Part shown: piece by piece, positions 20,804-29,473 of the stretch
Layout of the letters: each line of letters starts with the position of its first letter
How positions within the stretch are numbered: the first letter of the stretch is position 1
Source of the DNA: Sulfurovum sp.
GTDB taxonomy: Bacteria > Campylobacterota > Campylobacteria > Campylobacterales > Sulfurovaceae
Length of the DNA stretch: 64,000 nucleotides
Assembly (NCBI GenBank): GCA_020525365.1
Contig: JAIZOF010000001.1
Coordinates: 744,502 to 808,501 of the forward strand
Reading direction: 5' to 3'
Program-made: the position numbers and the translations under genes
Notes under the pieces: generated by a model
Database searches by the model: none
What the model was told of the DNA's origin: nothing
What the model saw: the letters and a program-made list of their open reading frames with translations, nothing else

Positions 20804-21867
20804 CAACAAATATGATAAAAAAACGTATGACTATCGATGAAGCAGTCGATCTTATCGAAAATACTGACCTTAAAACATTGGGGAAGATGGCATTAGAGCG
20901 AAAGTATGAGTTGCATCCTAAGAAGGTAACAACCTTTGTGGTAGATCGCAATATTAACTACACCAATATTTGCTGGGTTGATTGTAAATTTTGTGCTTTT
21001 TATACATACGAGAAGAGAGAAGATGCTTATATTCTTAGTTTTGATGAAATTGATCAGAAGATTGAAGAATTGCTTTCTATTGGTGGTACGCAGATACTCT
21101 TTCAAGGTGGAGTGCATCCCAAACTAGAAATCGAGTGGTATGAAGACCTTATCGAGCATATCCACCAAAAGTATCCACAGGTAACCATTCATGGGTTTTC
21201 TGCAATTGAGATTGACTATATTGCGCGCCGTTCCCATCTCTCTATCTCTGAAGTATTGGCACGACTTAAAGCTAAGGGACTTAGTTCTATTCCTGGTGCA
21301 GGAGCAGAGATATTATCTGATCGTGTACGTGATATTATTGCACCAAAAAAATTGGATAAAGATACATGGCTAGAAGTTCACAAAGAGGCACATAAATTGG
21401 GGATAAAGTCCACTGCAACAATGATGTATGGAACAGTAGAGACGACACAAGAGATTGTTGAACATTGGGACTATGTACGCCAGCTTCAAGATGAAACAGG
21501 TGGTTTTAGGGCATTTATTATGTGGAGTTATCAAAGTGACAATACACAGCTCAAGCGTGAGCTGCCTACTATTGTTAAAACTACTCCCAATCAGTATTTG
21601 CGTTACCTTGCTGTTGCAAGACTCTTTTTGGATAATGTACCTAATATTCAAAGTTCATGGGTAACACAGGGAAGTTATATTGGGCAGATGGCACTACTTT
21701 TTGGGGCAAATGACCTTGGATCAACAATGATGGAAGAAAATGTTGTTTCTGCTGCTGGTGCAAAGAATGAGATGAACCAAGAGGAGATGATACGACTTAT
21801 TAAAGATATTGGTGAGAATCCCGCCAAGCGTAATACGGCGTATGAGATATTGGAGCGCTACTATTAA
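20800..21867 (+). CDS. mqnC: Cyclic dehypoxanthinyl futalosine synthase (radical SAM)
   Basis: MqnC is the radical SAM enzyme that cyclises dehypoxanthinyl futalosine in the alternative (futalosine) menaquinone pathway. The 355-residue protein has the radical SAM cysteines C58xxxC62xxC65 after FVVDRNINYTNI, and a C-terminal SSWVTQG...LLFGANDLGSTMMEENVVSAAG segment that separates MqnC from MqnE. It points to menaquinone-based respiration. An alternative ATG lies four codons in. Confidence 0.92.
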   Translation: MTTNMIKKRMTIDEAVDLIENTDLKTLGKMALERKYELHPKKVTTFVVDRNINYTNICWVDCKFCAFYTYEKREDAYILSFDEIDQKIEELLSIGGTQILFQGGVHPKLEIEWYEDLIEHIHQKYPQVTIHGFSAIEIDYIARRSHLSISEVLARLKAKGLSSIPGAGAEILSDRVRDIIAPKKLDKDTWLEVHKEAHKLGIKSTATMMYGTVETTQEIVEHWDYVRQLQDETGGFRAFIMWSYQSDNTQLKRELPTIVKTTPNQYLRYLAVARLFLDNVPNIQSSWVTQGSYIGQMALLFGANDLGSTMMEENVVSAAGAKNEMNQEEMIRLIKDIGENPAKRNTAYEILERYY

Positions 21868-21873
21868 AGTTCT

Positions 21874-21895
21874 TAATCTAAAATAATTTAGATTA
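21874..21895 (+). terminator. AT-rich hairpin after mqnC
   Basis: A perfect nine-base-pair stem (TAATCTAAA / TTTAGATTA) with a four-base ATAA loop lies seven bases past the mqnC stop. There is no T-run after it, so it may be a weak terminator or only an RNA 3'-end stabiliser. Confidence 0.4.
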
Positions 21896-21944
21896 TACGG
21901 TATAGTAACCTCCTCTCTTTATTGATAGGTATAAGGAAGTGTAT

Positions 21945-23282
21945 ATGTTTTTTTCAATGAAAGTATTATTACAACGTAGTGTAGATCAAAACTATTTACT
22001 AAAAAATATTATACTGATAATCTTTTTATCGCAAGGAATTCTGATGGCAGAAACTGTACAAAAAATCACTTATAAAGATACTAAAATTCCTATTGTATTT
22101 GAGACAGGAAATTTTGTACCCATTATTTCTATGCAATTGGTTTTTACCAATGCTGGACACCTTTCCAATGAGAAAGATGGGCAAGCAGATATGAGTGCAA
22201 GAATACTTAACGAAGGTACCAAAAAAGAAGGGGCAGTTGGCTTTGCTAAGAAGCTTGATGCACATGCAATTGAGCTTTCCGCACATGTAGGGCGTGAAAG
22301 TTTTGTTATTGAGCTCTCTGCACTTAAGGGTGAGTTTGAATATGGTGTAGATCGCCTTAAAGAGCTACTTGAGAATCCTAATTTTACCCAAGAGGCACTT
22401 GCGCAGGTTAAGCAACAGAAGATTGGTCAACTAACACAAAAAAAGAGTGATTTTGATTACATCGCCTCAACTGGTTTGCGTCAGGAACTTTTTAAAGGTA
22501 CTCCTTTGGCACGTTCTTATAATGGGACAATGGATAGTGTTAAAGCAATGAAGATTGTAGATATTGAACATTTTCTTAAAACCCATCTGGGCTATAACAA
22601 TCTTGTAGTAGTGGCAGGTGGTGATATTGATTTTGATAAGATACAACATTATTTATTACAAGTTTTGCCATTACTTCATAAAAGCAAGACCACACCTACT
22701 AAATTCGTTAGAGCTTCGGATAACAATAGAACTAGATTGATTAAGAAAGATACACAGCAAGCATATATTTACTTTGGTGCACCATTTGATTACTCCTATA
22801 AAGAGAAAGATCAGTATAAGGCTAAGATTACAGAGTATCTTCTTGGTGGAGCAGGGTTTGGGAGCCGTCTTATGGAGGAGTTACGCGTTAAACGTGGTCT
22901 AACTTATGGTGCATATTGTGTACTTCGACGTACCAAGTATAGTTCTTATCTTAGTGGTTACCTTCAGACCAAGCTTTCGACACAAGATGAGGCAGTCAAA
23001 CTGGTACAAAAAGTAATTAAAGATTTTGTTGCTAAGGGAATTAGTGCAGAGGAGCTTAAGGCTGCCAAAGAGTTTCTTGTAGGCAGTGAACCACTACGTA
23101 CTGAAACTCTTTCTCAGAGACTTAATCGTGCCTATAGTGAATACTATTATGGTAGACCTTTGGGTTTCAGTCAAGAGCAACTTAAAAAGATAGAGAAAGT
23201 AACACTTAAAAAGATAAATAGCTTTATTAAAGTCCATTCTGAGCTAACTGATCTTTCGTTTGTTGTTGTAACAAAGAAATAG
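21945..23282 (+). CDS. M16-family peptidase-like protein without the HxxEH zinc motif
   Basis: A 445-residue secreted-type protein with a signal-like hydrophobic stretch (NIILIIFLSQGILMA) and the two-lobed M16 layout; the second lobe has LLGGAGFGSRLMEELRVKRGLTYGAY near residue 300, a clear M16 C-terminal signature. At the place of the active-site HxxEH the protein reads GQADMSARILNEGT, so it should not bind zinc. Family members of this kind pair with an active M16 subunit. The ATG at 21945 has AAGGAA six bases upstream; a GTG at 21939 is also possible. No active partner is adjacent. Confidence 0.85.
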   Translation: MFFSMKVLLQRSVDQNYLLKNIILIIFLSQGILMAETVQKITYKDTKIPIVFETGNFVPIISMQLVFTNAGHLSNEKDGQADMSARILNEGTKKEGAVGFAKKLDAHAIELSAHVGRESFVIELSALKGEFEYGVDRLKELLENPNFTQEALAQVKQQKIGQLTQKKSDFDYIASTGLRQELFKGTPLARSYNGTMDSVKAMKIVDIEHFLKTHLGYNNLVVVAGGDIDFDKIQHYLLQVLPLLHKSKTTPTKFVRASDNNRTRLIKKDTQQAYIYFGAPFDYSYKEKDQYKAKITEYLLGGAGFGSRLMEELRVKRGLTYGAYCVLRRTKYSSYLSGYLQTKLSTQDEAVKLVQKVIKDFVAKGISAEELKAAKEFLVGSEPLRTETLSQRLNRAYSEYYYGRPLGFSQEQLKKIEKVTLKKINSFIKVHSELTDLSFVVVTKK

Positions 23283-23390
23283 GTATTTGATTTTTAAAAT
23301 GATTGATGTATTGGCTTGTTGAGATAGTTTTTATCTAATCTAAAAATATGATAATATGACATCTTTCTTTTGTTTCTGTTAAACCTTTGT

Positions 23391-23396
23391 TATAAT
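23391..23396 (+). promoter_or_regulatory. Candidate -10 box (TATAAT) for recG
   Basis: TATAAT lies 38 bases before the recG ATG in the 151-base gap after the M16 gene; no clear -35. Confidence 0.5.
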
Positions 23397-23433
23397 CTAA
23401 CACTAACATCATTAACTTCGAATGGGGTGAGAT

Positions 23434-25275
23434 ATGCAAGAGGCAAAAGATCTGTTTAGAAAACTTAAGATCTATTCGCTGCTTGATTTAGCACTCATCA
23501 TTCCTGTCTCCTATAATGATACAACACTAAGCTGTTCACTTAATATTGGTAAAAATACTACACTTGAAGCCAAGGTGATTCGAAGCAATATTAGAAATGG
23601 TAAGTTGCATGTGACATTTGAATTACCTGCATTTGAAAATTGTTATCTTTCATCACTTTTTTTTCGTACTACCCCTTATCACCACAAGCTTTTTGAGCTA
23701 GGTTCTCATCATTATATTCAGGGAAGACTAGAGAAGTATAGAGGGTATTTTCAGATGTCTCAACCACGCTCTATCAAGAAGATTGGGAAACTTACTCCAA
23801 AATATAAAACTGTACTCAAAGAGAGTGAAATATGCTCTTTGATTAAACTTTATATAACAGAAAAGAACCTTTTTAATGAGGGGCTTGACTCCAGAGAAGT
23901 GGCTATACTGATGCATATACACTTTCCTAATACCATTGAAGAGGTCCATTATAAGGGAAAATTCAAGCCTGAGATTATCTCTGTGTTGAAGTTTGTTGAG
24001 GCATACAATCATCTAAAAAAACTTAGAGGCAAGCGGATAGATTTTCCTGCCATTGTTCCATTGAAAGGAAAAATAGAGAATTTTGTCAAGAAGCTACCTT
24101 TTGTATTGACCCATGAGCAGCAAGAAGTCATTGCTGATATTAGAACCGATCTTGCCAGAAAAGATAAGGCTACTAAACGTATGGTGGTTGGAGATGTAGG
24201 TTCAGGAAAAACCATCATTATTCTTGCTGCAGCAATGATAGCATTGCCATATAAGAGTATCTTGATGGCACCCACATCACTGTTAGCAATTCAACTCTAT
24301 GGGGAGGCACAAAAATATCTACCCAGTTATATTAATATTGCACTTGTGGTACAAGGAAATATGGAGGGAGACTGTATGACGGCAGACTTTATTATTGGTA
24401 CCCATGCACTGCTTTATAAGAAAGATCTACCACAAGTTGCACTGGTAATGGTGGATGAGCAGCATCGTTTTGGTGCAAAGCAACGACAGATGTTAGAGGA
24501 AAAGGTTTTAGGCCTAGAAGCTGATGATTTATCTTCTCAATATTTAGAACAAAAACCTCACTATATCCAGTTTTCTGCTACACCTATCCCTCGTACACAA
24601 GCAATGATGGAGAGTGAACTGATTAATGTCAGTCTCATTGCTACCACACCTTTTGAGCGTAAGGTAAGTACTCATATTGTGGGGAGATCAGGGTTTCCAA
24701 AATTACTTGAGCACATAAAGAAGGAGATTTCACAAAAGCATCAGGTTCTTATTGTCTATCCATTAGTAGAGGAGAGTAGAGAAATACCTTATCAGTCATT
24801 AGAGGAGAGCAGGGGGTTCTGGGAGGAGCGCTTCGAAAATGTTTATGTTACCCATGGTAGAGACAAGGAGAAAGAAGAGGTGCTACTTGATTTTAGAAAA
24901 AAAGGGGATATTTTACTTGCTACGACAGTGATAGAAGTAGGTATTTCCTTAGAGAGGTTAACACTTATTGTTATTGTTGGTGCAGAGCGATTAGGACTAG
25001 CAACACTGCATCAGTTACGTGGACGGGTAGGAAGAAATGGGCTAAAGAGTTGGTGTTACCTTTTTTCTAACATACCACAAAGTGAACGACTAAAAAAGTT
25101 TTCTCAGACTACTAATGGTTTTGATATTGCTAAGCTTGATCTTAAATTTCGAAACAGTGGCGATATTATTGATGGCACCATTCAAAGTGGTCAAAAATTT
25201 AAATGGCTTGATATGGCTGAAGACGAAGTGGTGATAGAGACTGCAAAAATACGACTTCGTAGTTTAGAATCCTGA
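23434..25275 (+). CDS. recG: ATP-dependent DNA helicase RecG
   Basis: RecG is a double-strand DNA translocase that remodels stalled forks and branched DNA. The 613-residue protein has an N-terminal wedge/OB region, Walker A GDVGSGKT at about 253-260, the DEQH box at 341-344, FSATPIPRTQA (motif III) near 375, and the C-terminal motifs LATTVIEVGISL and HQLRGRVGRNG. It is shorter than the about 690-residue E. coli protein, as is usual for Campylobacterota. Convergent with the DUF481 gene, one base between the stops. Confidence 0.95.
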   Translation: MQEAKDLFRKLKIYSLLDLALIIPVSYNDTTLSCSLNIGKNTTLEAKVIRSNIRNGKLHVTFELPAFENCYLSSLFFRTTPYHHKLFELGSHHYIQGRLEKYRGYFQMSQPRSIKKIGKLTPKYKTVLKESEICSLIKLYITEKNLFNEGLDSREVAILMHIHFPNTIEEVHYKGKFKPEIISVLKFVEAYNHLKKLRGKRIDFPAIVPLKGKIENFVKKLPFVLTHEQQEVIADIRTDLARKDKATKRMVVGDVGSGKTIIILAAAMIALPYKSILMAPTSLLAIQLYGEAQKYLPSYINIALVVQGNMEGDCMTADFIIGTHALLYKKDLPQVALVMVDEQHRFGAKQRQMLEEKVLGLEADDLSSQYLEQKPHYIQFSATPIPRTQAMMESELINVSLIATTPFERKVSTHIVGRSGFPKLLEHIKKEISQKHQVLIVYPLVEESREIPYQSLEESRGFWEERFENVYVTHGRDKEKEEVLLDFRKKGDILLATTVIEVGISLERLTLIVIVGAERLGLATLHQLRGRVGRNGLKSWCYLFSNIPQSERLKKFSQTTNGFDIAKLDLKFRNSGDIIDGTIQSGQKFKWLDMAEDEVVIETAKIRLRSLES

Positions 25276-25276
25276 G

Positions 25277-26029
25277 TCACTTGAACTTGTATTTAAGTGA
25301 GATTATTGATGAAATATCTGTCTTTTTAATATTGTGATAGGGTGTAGCATTATATTTGTGGTTAATATCTAGACCTAGAAAGAGATTTTTGGTGAGTGTT
25401 GTATCTAGTTGGAGTACTTCAAAGATACGGTAATCTAAGAATTCTTCCATATTGGGCTGATAGAACCCTAGATAAGTCACAGAGACATGCTCATTGAGAT
25501 TCTTGGTAAACGAGAGATAGGTATTTATTTTTGTTCTTTTGTAGAGAGGATTTAGTAATGTGATGGTATTGGGCTCCATATAGGAGTAGAAGAGTCCAAG
25601 ACCAATATAGCATGTGTCAAAAAAGTTAGTAATTTTTCGGCGGATATTGGCACCAGCAATATTACGCACATTGACAGATTGAAATTTATTGGACTCAGTT
25701 TGCACAAAGAGCTCATAGTCATAAGGTGTTTTTTGAATATTGTGAATGTATCGTAGATGAAAAAGCCCATTATTTTTATTTGTATTATCATTAGTCTCAC
25801 CATAGGCAGATAGGGCAAGCGAATAGAGCATCCAGAACTGCTTGTGGTACTCTGTCTTAAGTTCAAGGTGCATGGCTATAGAATTGGTATTACCAGAATT
25901 GAAGGTTCCTCCAACACTAACCTCTCCAGCAAATCCTCTCTTTTTTCCTATTTCAGGTGGCTCAAGTGAAACAAAACCATAAGAGAATGAGCAGAATGTG
26001 ACAGTGAGCAGAGTAAGCTTTTTAAACAT
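25277..26029 (-). CDS. DUF481-type outer-membrane beta-barrel protein
   Basis: A 250-residue exported protein with a signal peptide (MFKKLTLLTVTFCSFSYG) and alternating beta strands with aromatic residues through to the C-terminus (LKYKFK), as in salt-inducible DUF481 outer-membrane proteins. GFAGEVSVGGTFNSGNTNS near residue 32 is the family's typical first strand pair. Role unknown. An eight-base G tract lies about 106 bases upstream of its start. Confidence 0.8.
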   Translation of the reverse strand: MFKKLTLLTVTFCSFSYGFVSLEPPEIGKKRGFAGEVSVGGTFNSGNTNSIAMHLELKTEYHKQFWMLYSLALSAYGETNDNTNKNNGLFHLRYIHNIQKTPYDYELFVQTESNKFQSVNVRNIAGANIRRKITNFFDTCYIGLGLFYSYMEPNTITLLNPLYKRTKINTYLSFTKNLNEHVSVTYLGFYQPNMEEFLDYRIFEVLQLDTTLTKNLFLGLDINHKYNATPYHNIKKTDISSIISLKYKFK

Positions 26030-26134
26030 AGATTTTCCTTCTGGTTGTTACGAAATCATACAGGAAAATAGATAAAATATATTATATTATTTTTTTAGAA
26101 AACTTAATTGGAAAAAGAGAAGATTGGATAAAGA

Positions 26135-26142
26135 GGGGGGGG
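26135..26142 (+). repeat. Poly-G tract (G8)
   Basis: Eight consecutive G in an AT-rich intergenic stretch, between the DUF481 start and the hpf stop. G tracts of this length in Campylobacter are hypermutable by slippage; here it lies in the possible promoter or leader region of the DUF481 gene. Confidence 0.85.
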
Positions 26143-26147
26143 AGTTG

Positions 26148-26174
26148 AACACTCAGCGTTTTACGATGAGTGTT
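26148..26174 (-). terminator. Hairpin just after hpf
   Basis: An eight-base-pair perfect stem (AACACTCA / TGAGTGTT) with an 11-base loop begins six bases beyond the hpf stop on the minus strand. On that strand the stem is followed by a C-rich run, not T, so it is at best an imperfect terminator. Confidence 0.4.
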
Positions 26175-26179
26175 TTCTG

Positions 26180-26713
26180 TTAATAGAGTCCAAATTTTCC
26201 ATCAACCCTCTTATACATAACACGCATATTGCCATCATAGTCATTAAAGACAATAAACTGGCGTTTCTTTTCACTTCTGAGTGCTTCGATAGCTTCATCA
26301 AAGTCAAGTGGTTTGTGCAGTTCAAGATCCATTGGGACAATTTCAACCTCCTCTATGCCGATTTCGGTAGCTGCTTCGGCATCCTCTCCAAGGTCAGCAA
26401 AACTCATAATTTTATGATTTTTAATTTTATCTGCATGGCGCCTGAGTCCTTTTTTAACACGTTCAGCTGCAAGATCAAGTGCAGCATAAACATCCTTTCC
26501 ATACTCAGTAATAATAATGGTATTTTTATCCTTAAGATTGATCAAAAACTCAACACGAAAACCCTTTTTTCCATTTTTTTCATCAGCAGAGACAACAACA
26601 CTTGAGGAGATGATGTTGAGGTTATACTTACCAAATCCATCCATTAATGTATATGCATATGCCTTAATAGTATCTGTGAGTTCGAAATGTCGTCCAGTAA
26701 TACTTTTATTCAT
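26180..26713 (-). CDS. hpf: Ribosome hibernation promoting factor, long form
   Basis: Long HPF (177 residues) dimerises 70S ribosomes into inactive 100S particles under starvation. The N-terminal S30AE-like domain (MNKSITGRHFELTDTIKAYA... to about residue 105) is followed by an acidic linker and a C-terminal dimerisation domain with KRRQFIVFNDYDGNMRVMYKRVDGKFGLY-type sequence (KKRQFIVFNDYDG here). Separate from its neighbours by 98 and 150 bases, so probably its own transcript. Confidence 0.95.
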   Translation of the reverse strand: MNKSITGRHFELTDTIKAYAYTLMDGFGKYNLNIISSSVVVSADEKNGKKGFRVEFLINLKDKNTIIITEYGKDVYAALDLAAERVKKGLRRHADKIKNHKIMSFADLGEDAEAATEIGIEEVEIVPMDLELHKPLDFDEAIEALRSEKKRQFIVFNDYDGNMRVMYKRVDGKFGLY

Positions 26714-26811
26714 GATAAATCCTTAGTATTGAAGTATAAAGAAGAATCTAAAGTCATTCTTTATACCCTATTGTAGCCGATATGGCTTAATAGGGAGTGA
26801 ATATAGAGGGG

Positions 26812-27465
26812 TTATTGATTAGGTTGGTTTACAATTTGTGCATAACCAGTTTCAGGCTGTATTTGAATGGTAAATGAGTCTCCATCAGATAGGGTAAAAG
26901 TGAATCCACAACTATTTCCTATATAGCTCCTGTGATTTGGTTGAGTGCTAGCACCATAGCCCTGATGTGGTCTGCCTAGATGATCAAAACCAATATGTGC
27001 TGTTGTATCACGACCACATGTGTTTTCAGCAAGATGTACACCATATTTTCTTCCTACTAAAATATTTGGACTTATATTGGAAGCATCACAGTTTCCACCA
27101 TTTGTCATATACATTGGTTTTCCATTAGCAGGGTCTATGGCAGACTCTTTCAATGCAAAAGTGCCCCTACTATTCATATTGTTATCGCTACCAATACGGT
27201 AAAAGAGTGTACCATCACTACATGTATTGAACATGATTTTCCACCATCTTTGTTCCCATTTTGAATTAGTTGACATATGCTTATTATCAAGTAGAGCAAG
27301 ATGCTGTGTATATCGAATGGCAGAGAGAATATTATCAGCAGCTTCTTGCTTGAAATCACGATCCATTCTTGACATAGAAAGTTTTGTAAGTATACCAAGT
27401 ATGACAATGACAATAACAAGTTCAAGTATAGTAAAAGCAGAATGTCTATATAGTTGCATCTTCAT
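26812..27465 (-). CDS. Prepilin-like protein (last gene of the pilin cluster)
   Basis: A 217-residue type IV prepilin/pseudopilin. A short basic leader (MKMQLYRHSA) is followed by FTILELVIVIVILGILTKLS, with the methylated Phe at +1 and Glu at +5 after the predicted prepilin-peptidase site. The globular part contains several Cys (CSDG, NCDAS, TCGRD, SCGFT) that could form disulfides. The fourth and last prepilin-like gene of the operon, separated by three bases from the one before. Minor-pilin role inferred. Confidence 0.87.
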   Translation of the reverse strand: MKMQLYRHSAFTILELVIVIVILGILTKLSMSRMDRDFKQEAADNILSAIRYTQHLALLDNKHMSTNSKWEQRWWKIMFNTCSDGTLFYRIGSDNNMNSRGTFALKESAIDPANGKPMYMTNGGNCDASNISPNILVGRKYGVHLAENTCGRDTTAHIGFDHLGRPHQGYGASTQPNHRSYIGNSCGFTFTLSDGDSFTIQIQPETGYAQIVNQPNQ

Positions 27466-27468
27466 CCT

Positions 27469-27951
27469 TTATATCTTCTGAACAGAACGTCTGTGCACAG
27501 TTAGCCATGAACCAGAAGGGTTTTCAGGATCCTTGTATCGTGCATAGACATCAATGAGTATGGTTAGTGGAGTACGTTGCGTAATAACATCCTTGGTTGT
27601 ATTGAGTCGGGTTCCATAGCATGAACCTAGGTTGATACTATTACCAATGTAGTTAATATTGACAGTGATTTGGTATCCATTGCCTGTTGCAGGAGTACCA
27701 ATGGTCCCATTGATGTCAGTAAGGCAATTTACTCCTACTCCATGGCGATTATTTCCTGTTACTGCCAGTATTGCGTACTCAGTATAACTTTTAGCGTAGA
27801 GCTCTGCTTGTTCATGTTGATACTGAGCAGTGGTAATCTTAACAGTTTTGCCACTAAGTGCCATTACAAATGCTGATATACTTCCCATGATAACAATGAC
27901 GAAGATAGCAGTAATCATGGAAAACCCATTTCTCATATGAATATATTGCAT
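27469..27951 (-). CDS. Minor pilin-like protein (PilX/MshP type N-terminus)
   Basis: A 160-residue protein with MRNGFSMITAIFVIVIMGSISAFVMAL at its start: a Gly before Phe as in prepilin cleavage, but Thr instead of Glu at +5, the pattern often seen in PilX/MshP-type members. The rest is a small domain with two Cys (NCLTD, SCYGT). It shares one base with the upstream gene and is part of the same transcript. Assembly into a pilus is inferred from context. Confidence 0.78.
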   Translation of the reverse strand: MQYIHMRNGFSMITAIFVIVIMGSISAFVMALSGKTVKITTAQYQHEQAELYAKSYTEYAILAVTGNNRHGVGVNCLTDINGTIGTPATGNGYQITVNINYIGNSINLGSCYGTRLNTTKDVITQRTPLTILIDVYARYKDPENPSGSWLTVHRRSVQKI

Positions 27952-28775
27952 CAGAATATAACCTTTTCTTTACAAGTATGTACAGTACTGTCGCCTATAG
28001 GCTCTTCTTTACAGATTTTTATACGCAAAGATCCTTCATTTCCTTTAAAGCGAAAGTTAGTAACATTTTTCAGCAACAAGCTTTTATTATCTCCGAGTCT
28101 AGCCATTGGAGTAGGCATAAAGTTATAGTAGAGAAAGAGATCGCCATTTTCTATGGTGATTGCATAAGAAGACCATGCCAGTTTGTAGCGTTCATACATA
28201 TTTGAACCACTAGGAATCCCACTACCATTTAGATGAATAGTTTGATTATCGATATTTGCAATTTGATAGAATGTTCCATCAGGAAAATAGATATATGTAT
28301 TGTTGGCAACAACACCACCAAGATTACTAACAACAGTGGTAACTAGGTTAAGGTTTGACCCTGGTGTTATAAGTTGTCTTTCAGATGAGGCTTGAAGGTC
28401 AATAAAGCCACTCCAGCCCGGTTTTATATTAGTATTAGTACGTGCTTCAAAACTATCTCCATCATAGGCAACCCACTGAAGGCGGTCAGAGTTTATACTA
28501 GTAATATTGTTAATGGGTACCAAAGTAGCACTTGTTCCTGTACCATTGTTTGCATAGACAGTACCAGGAATAGCATAGCGAAGACGATTAGCTATTTGGT
28601 TGAGAGCAAGTTCAGTTTTGATGGCAGCACGGTACTGGGCACGTTGAACAATGTAGCTCTCATAAACATTGGCAATAATTTCTGCACCAATAGAGGCAAC
28701 AATTCCAAGTATGACAGTAACAAACACTACTTCAAGCATAGTAAAAGCATAGCGCATATGTTGTGTTTCTCTCAT
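27951..28775 (-). CDS. Prepilin-like protein (MshO-like position)
   Basis: A 274-residue prepilin with a leader MRETQHMRYA and hydrophobic helix FTMLEVVFVTVILGIVASIGAE (Phe +1, Glu +5). The globular part includes a TLVPINNITSINSDRLQWVAYDG region and ends with several Cys-containing residues (CKEEP, HTCKEKVIF). Its place and size resemble MshO, a minor component of MSHA-type pilus operons. It overlaps its upstream neighbour by four bases. Confidence 0.82.
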   Translation of the reverse strand: MRETQHMRYAFTMLEVVFVTVILGIVASIGAEIIANVYESYIVQRAQYRAAIKTELALNQIANRLRYAIPGTVYANNGTGTSATLVPINNITSINSDRLQWVAYDGDSFEARTNTNIKPGWSGFIDLQASSERQLITPGSNLNLVTTVVSNLGGVVANNTYIYFPDGTFYQIANIDNQTIHLNGSGIPSGSNMYERYKLAWSSYAITIENGDLFLYYNFMPTPMARLGDNKSLLLKNVTNFRFKGNEGSLRIKICKEEPIGDSTVHTCKEKVIF

Positions 28776-29473
28776 GGCATGACTCTTTTTTCAAATTCAC
28801 GTCCACCAATATTGCAACTGAAAGCCTGAAGAGTGATATTTTTTCCATTTAGTTCCTTGGCAGCGCTAGTACTAGTAAGGGTAACAGTAAGACGTTTGAT
28901 ATTGCTAGTTAAGCCAGATGACAAGGTAGTGCTTGGTGCATAATGTACTAAAGGAGCACCATAGGTAGCATCATCGTTAATATAGGCAATAGTAGTGTTA
29001 ATTTGAACAGTTGTATTTTCGAGATAATCTTGTCCACCATTGCCACTAAGATTTACAAGGCTACTTGTGCTACCAAAATCATCAATATCATCAAGATCCC
29101 CTCCATCAGAACCAATGGCAGAAGCATTTAGCTCTATATTGCCACAAAGGAATGTACGTGAGTTGCTCCCAATAGGAACACCAAAACGTCGGTGATTAGT
29201 TGCCACATTAAGTTCACTGTCTCCATTGGTAACATGCAGTACAGGGGGGATACATGATGTATTGGCATCATTATCATCCCATGGATAGGTCATGACTATG
29301 TTTATTCGTGAGACTGCTTCATGAATACTTTCCTGCTGGAGCACTACGTTAGCACTTTGTGTTGCAGTGCTAATAAGCATGGGAGCAGACATCATTACAA
29401 TACCCATAATTACTAATGCAAAAATGAGTTCTATCATGGCAATGGCAGAACGAAAAGGGGATATATGTATCAT
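28772..29473 (-). CDS. Prepilin-like protein (MshD-like position)
   Basis: A 233-residue prepilin: leader MIHISPFRSA, then IAMIELIFALVIMGIVMMSAPM with Ile at +1 and Glu at +5. The mature domain has SRINIVMTYPWDDNDANTSC, a motif found in minor pilins that begin a pilus tip complex. It starts immediately after the stop of the big MshQ-like gene and overlaps the next gene by four bases. Confidence 0.82.
   Translation of the reverse strand: MIHISPFRSAIAMIELIFALVIMGIVMMSAPMLISTATQSANVVLQQESIHEAVSRINIVMTYPWDDNDANTSCIPPVLHVTNGDSELNVATNHRRFGVPIGSNSRTFLCGNIELNASAIGSDGGDLDDIDDFGSTSSLVNLSGNGGQDYLENTTVQINTTIAYINDDATYGAPLVHYAPSTTLSSGLTSNIKRLTVTLTSTSAAKELNGKNITLQAFSCNIGGREFEKRVMP

Noticed and set aside
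25277-25300. Possible recG/DUF481 bidirectional terminator (TCACTTGAA / TTTAAGTGA)
   Set aside because: Nine pairs with one G-T, but it lies within coding ends and no T-run follows on either strand; too weak to list.
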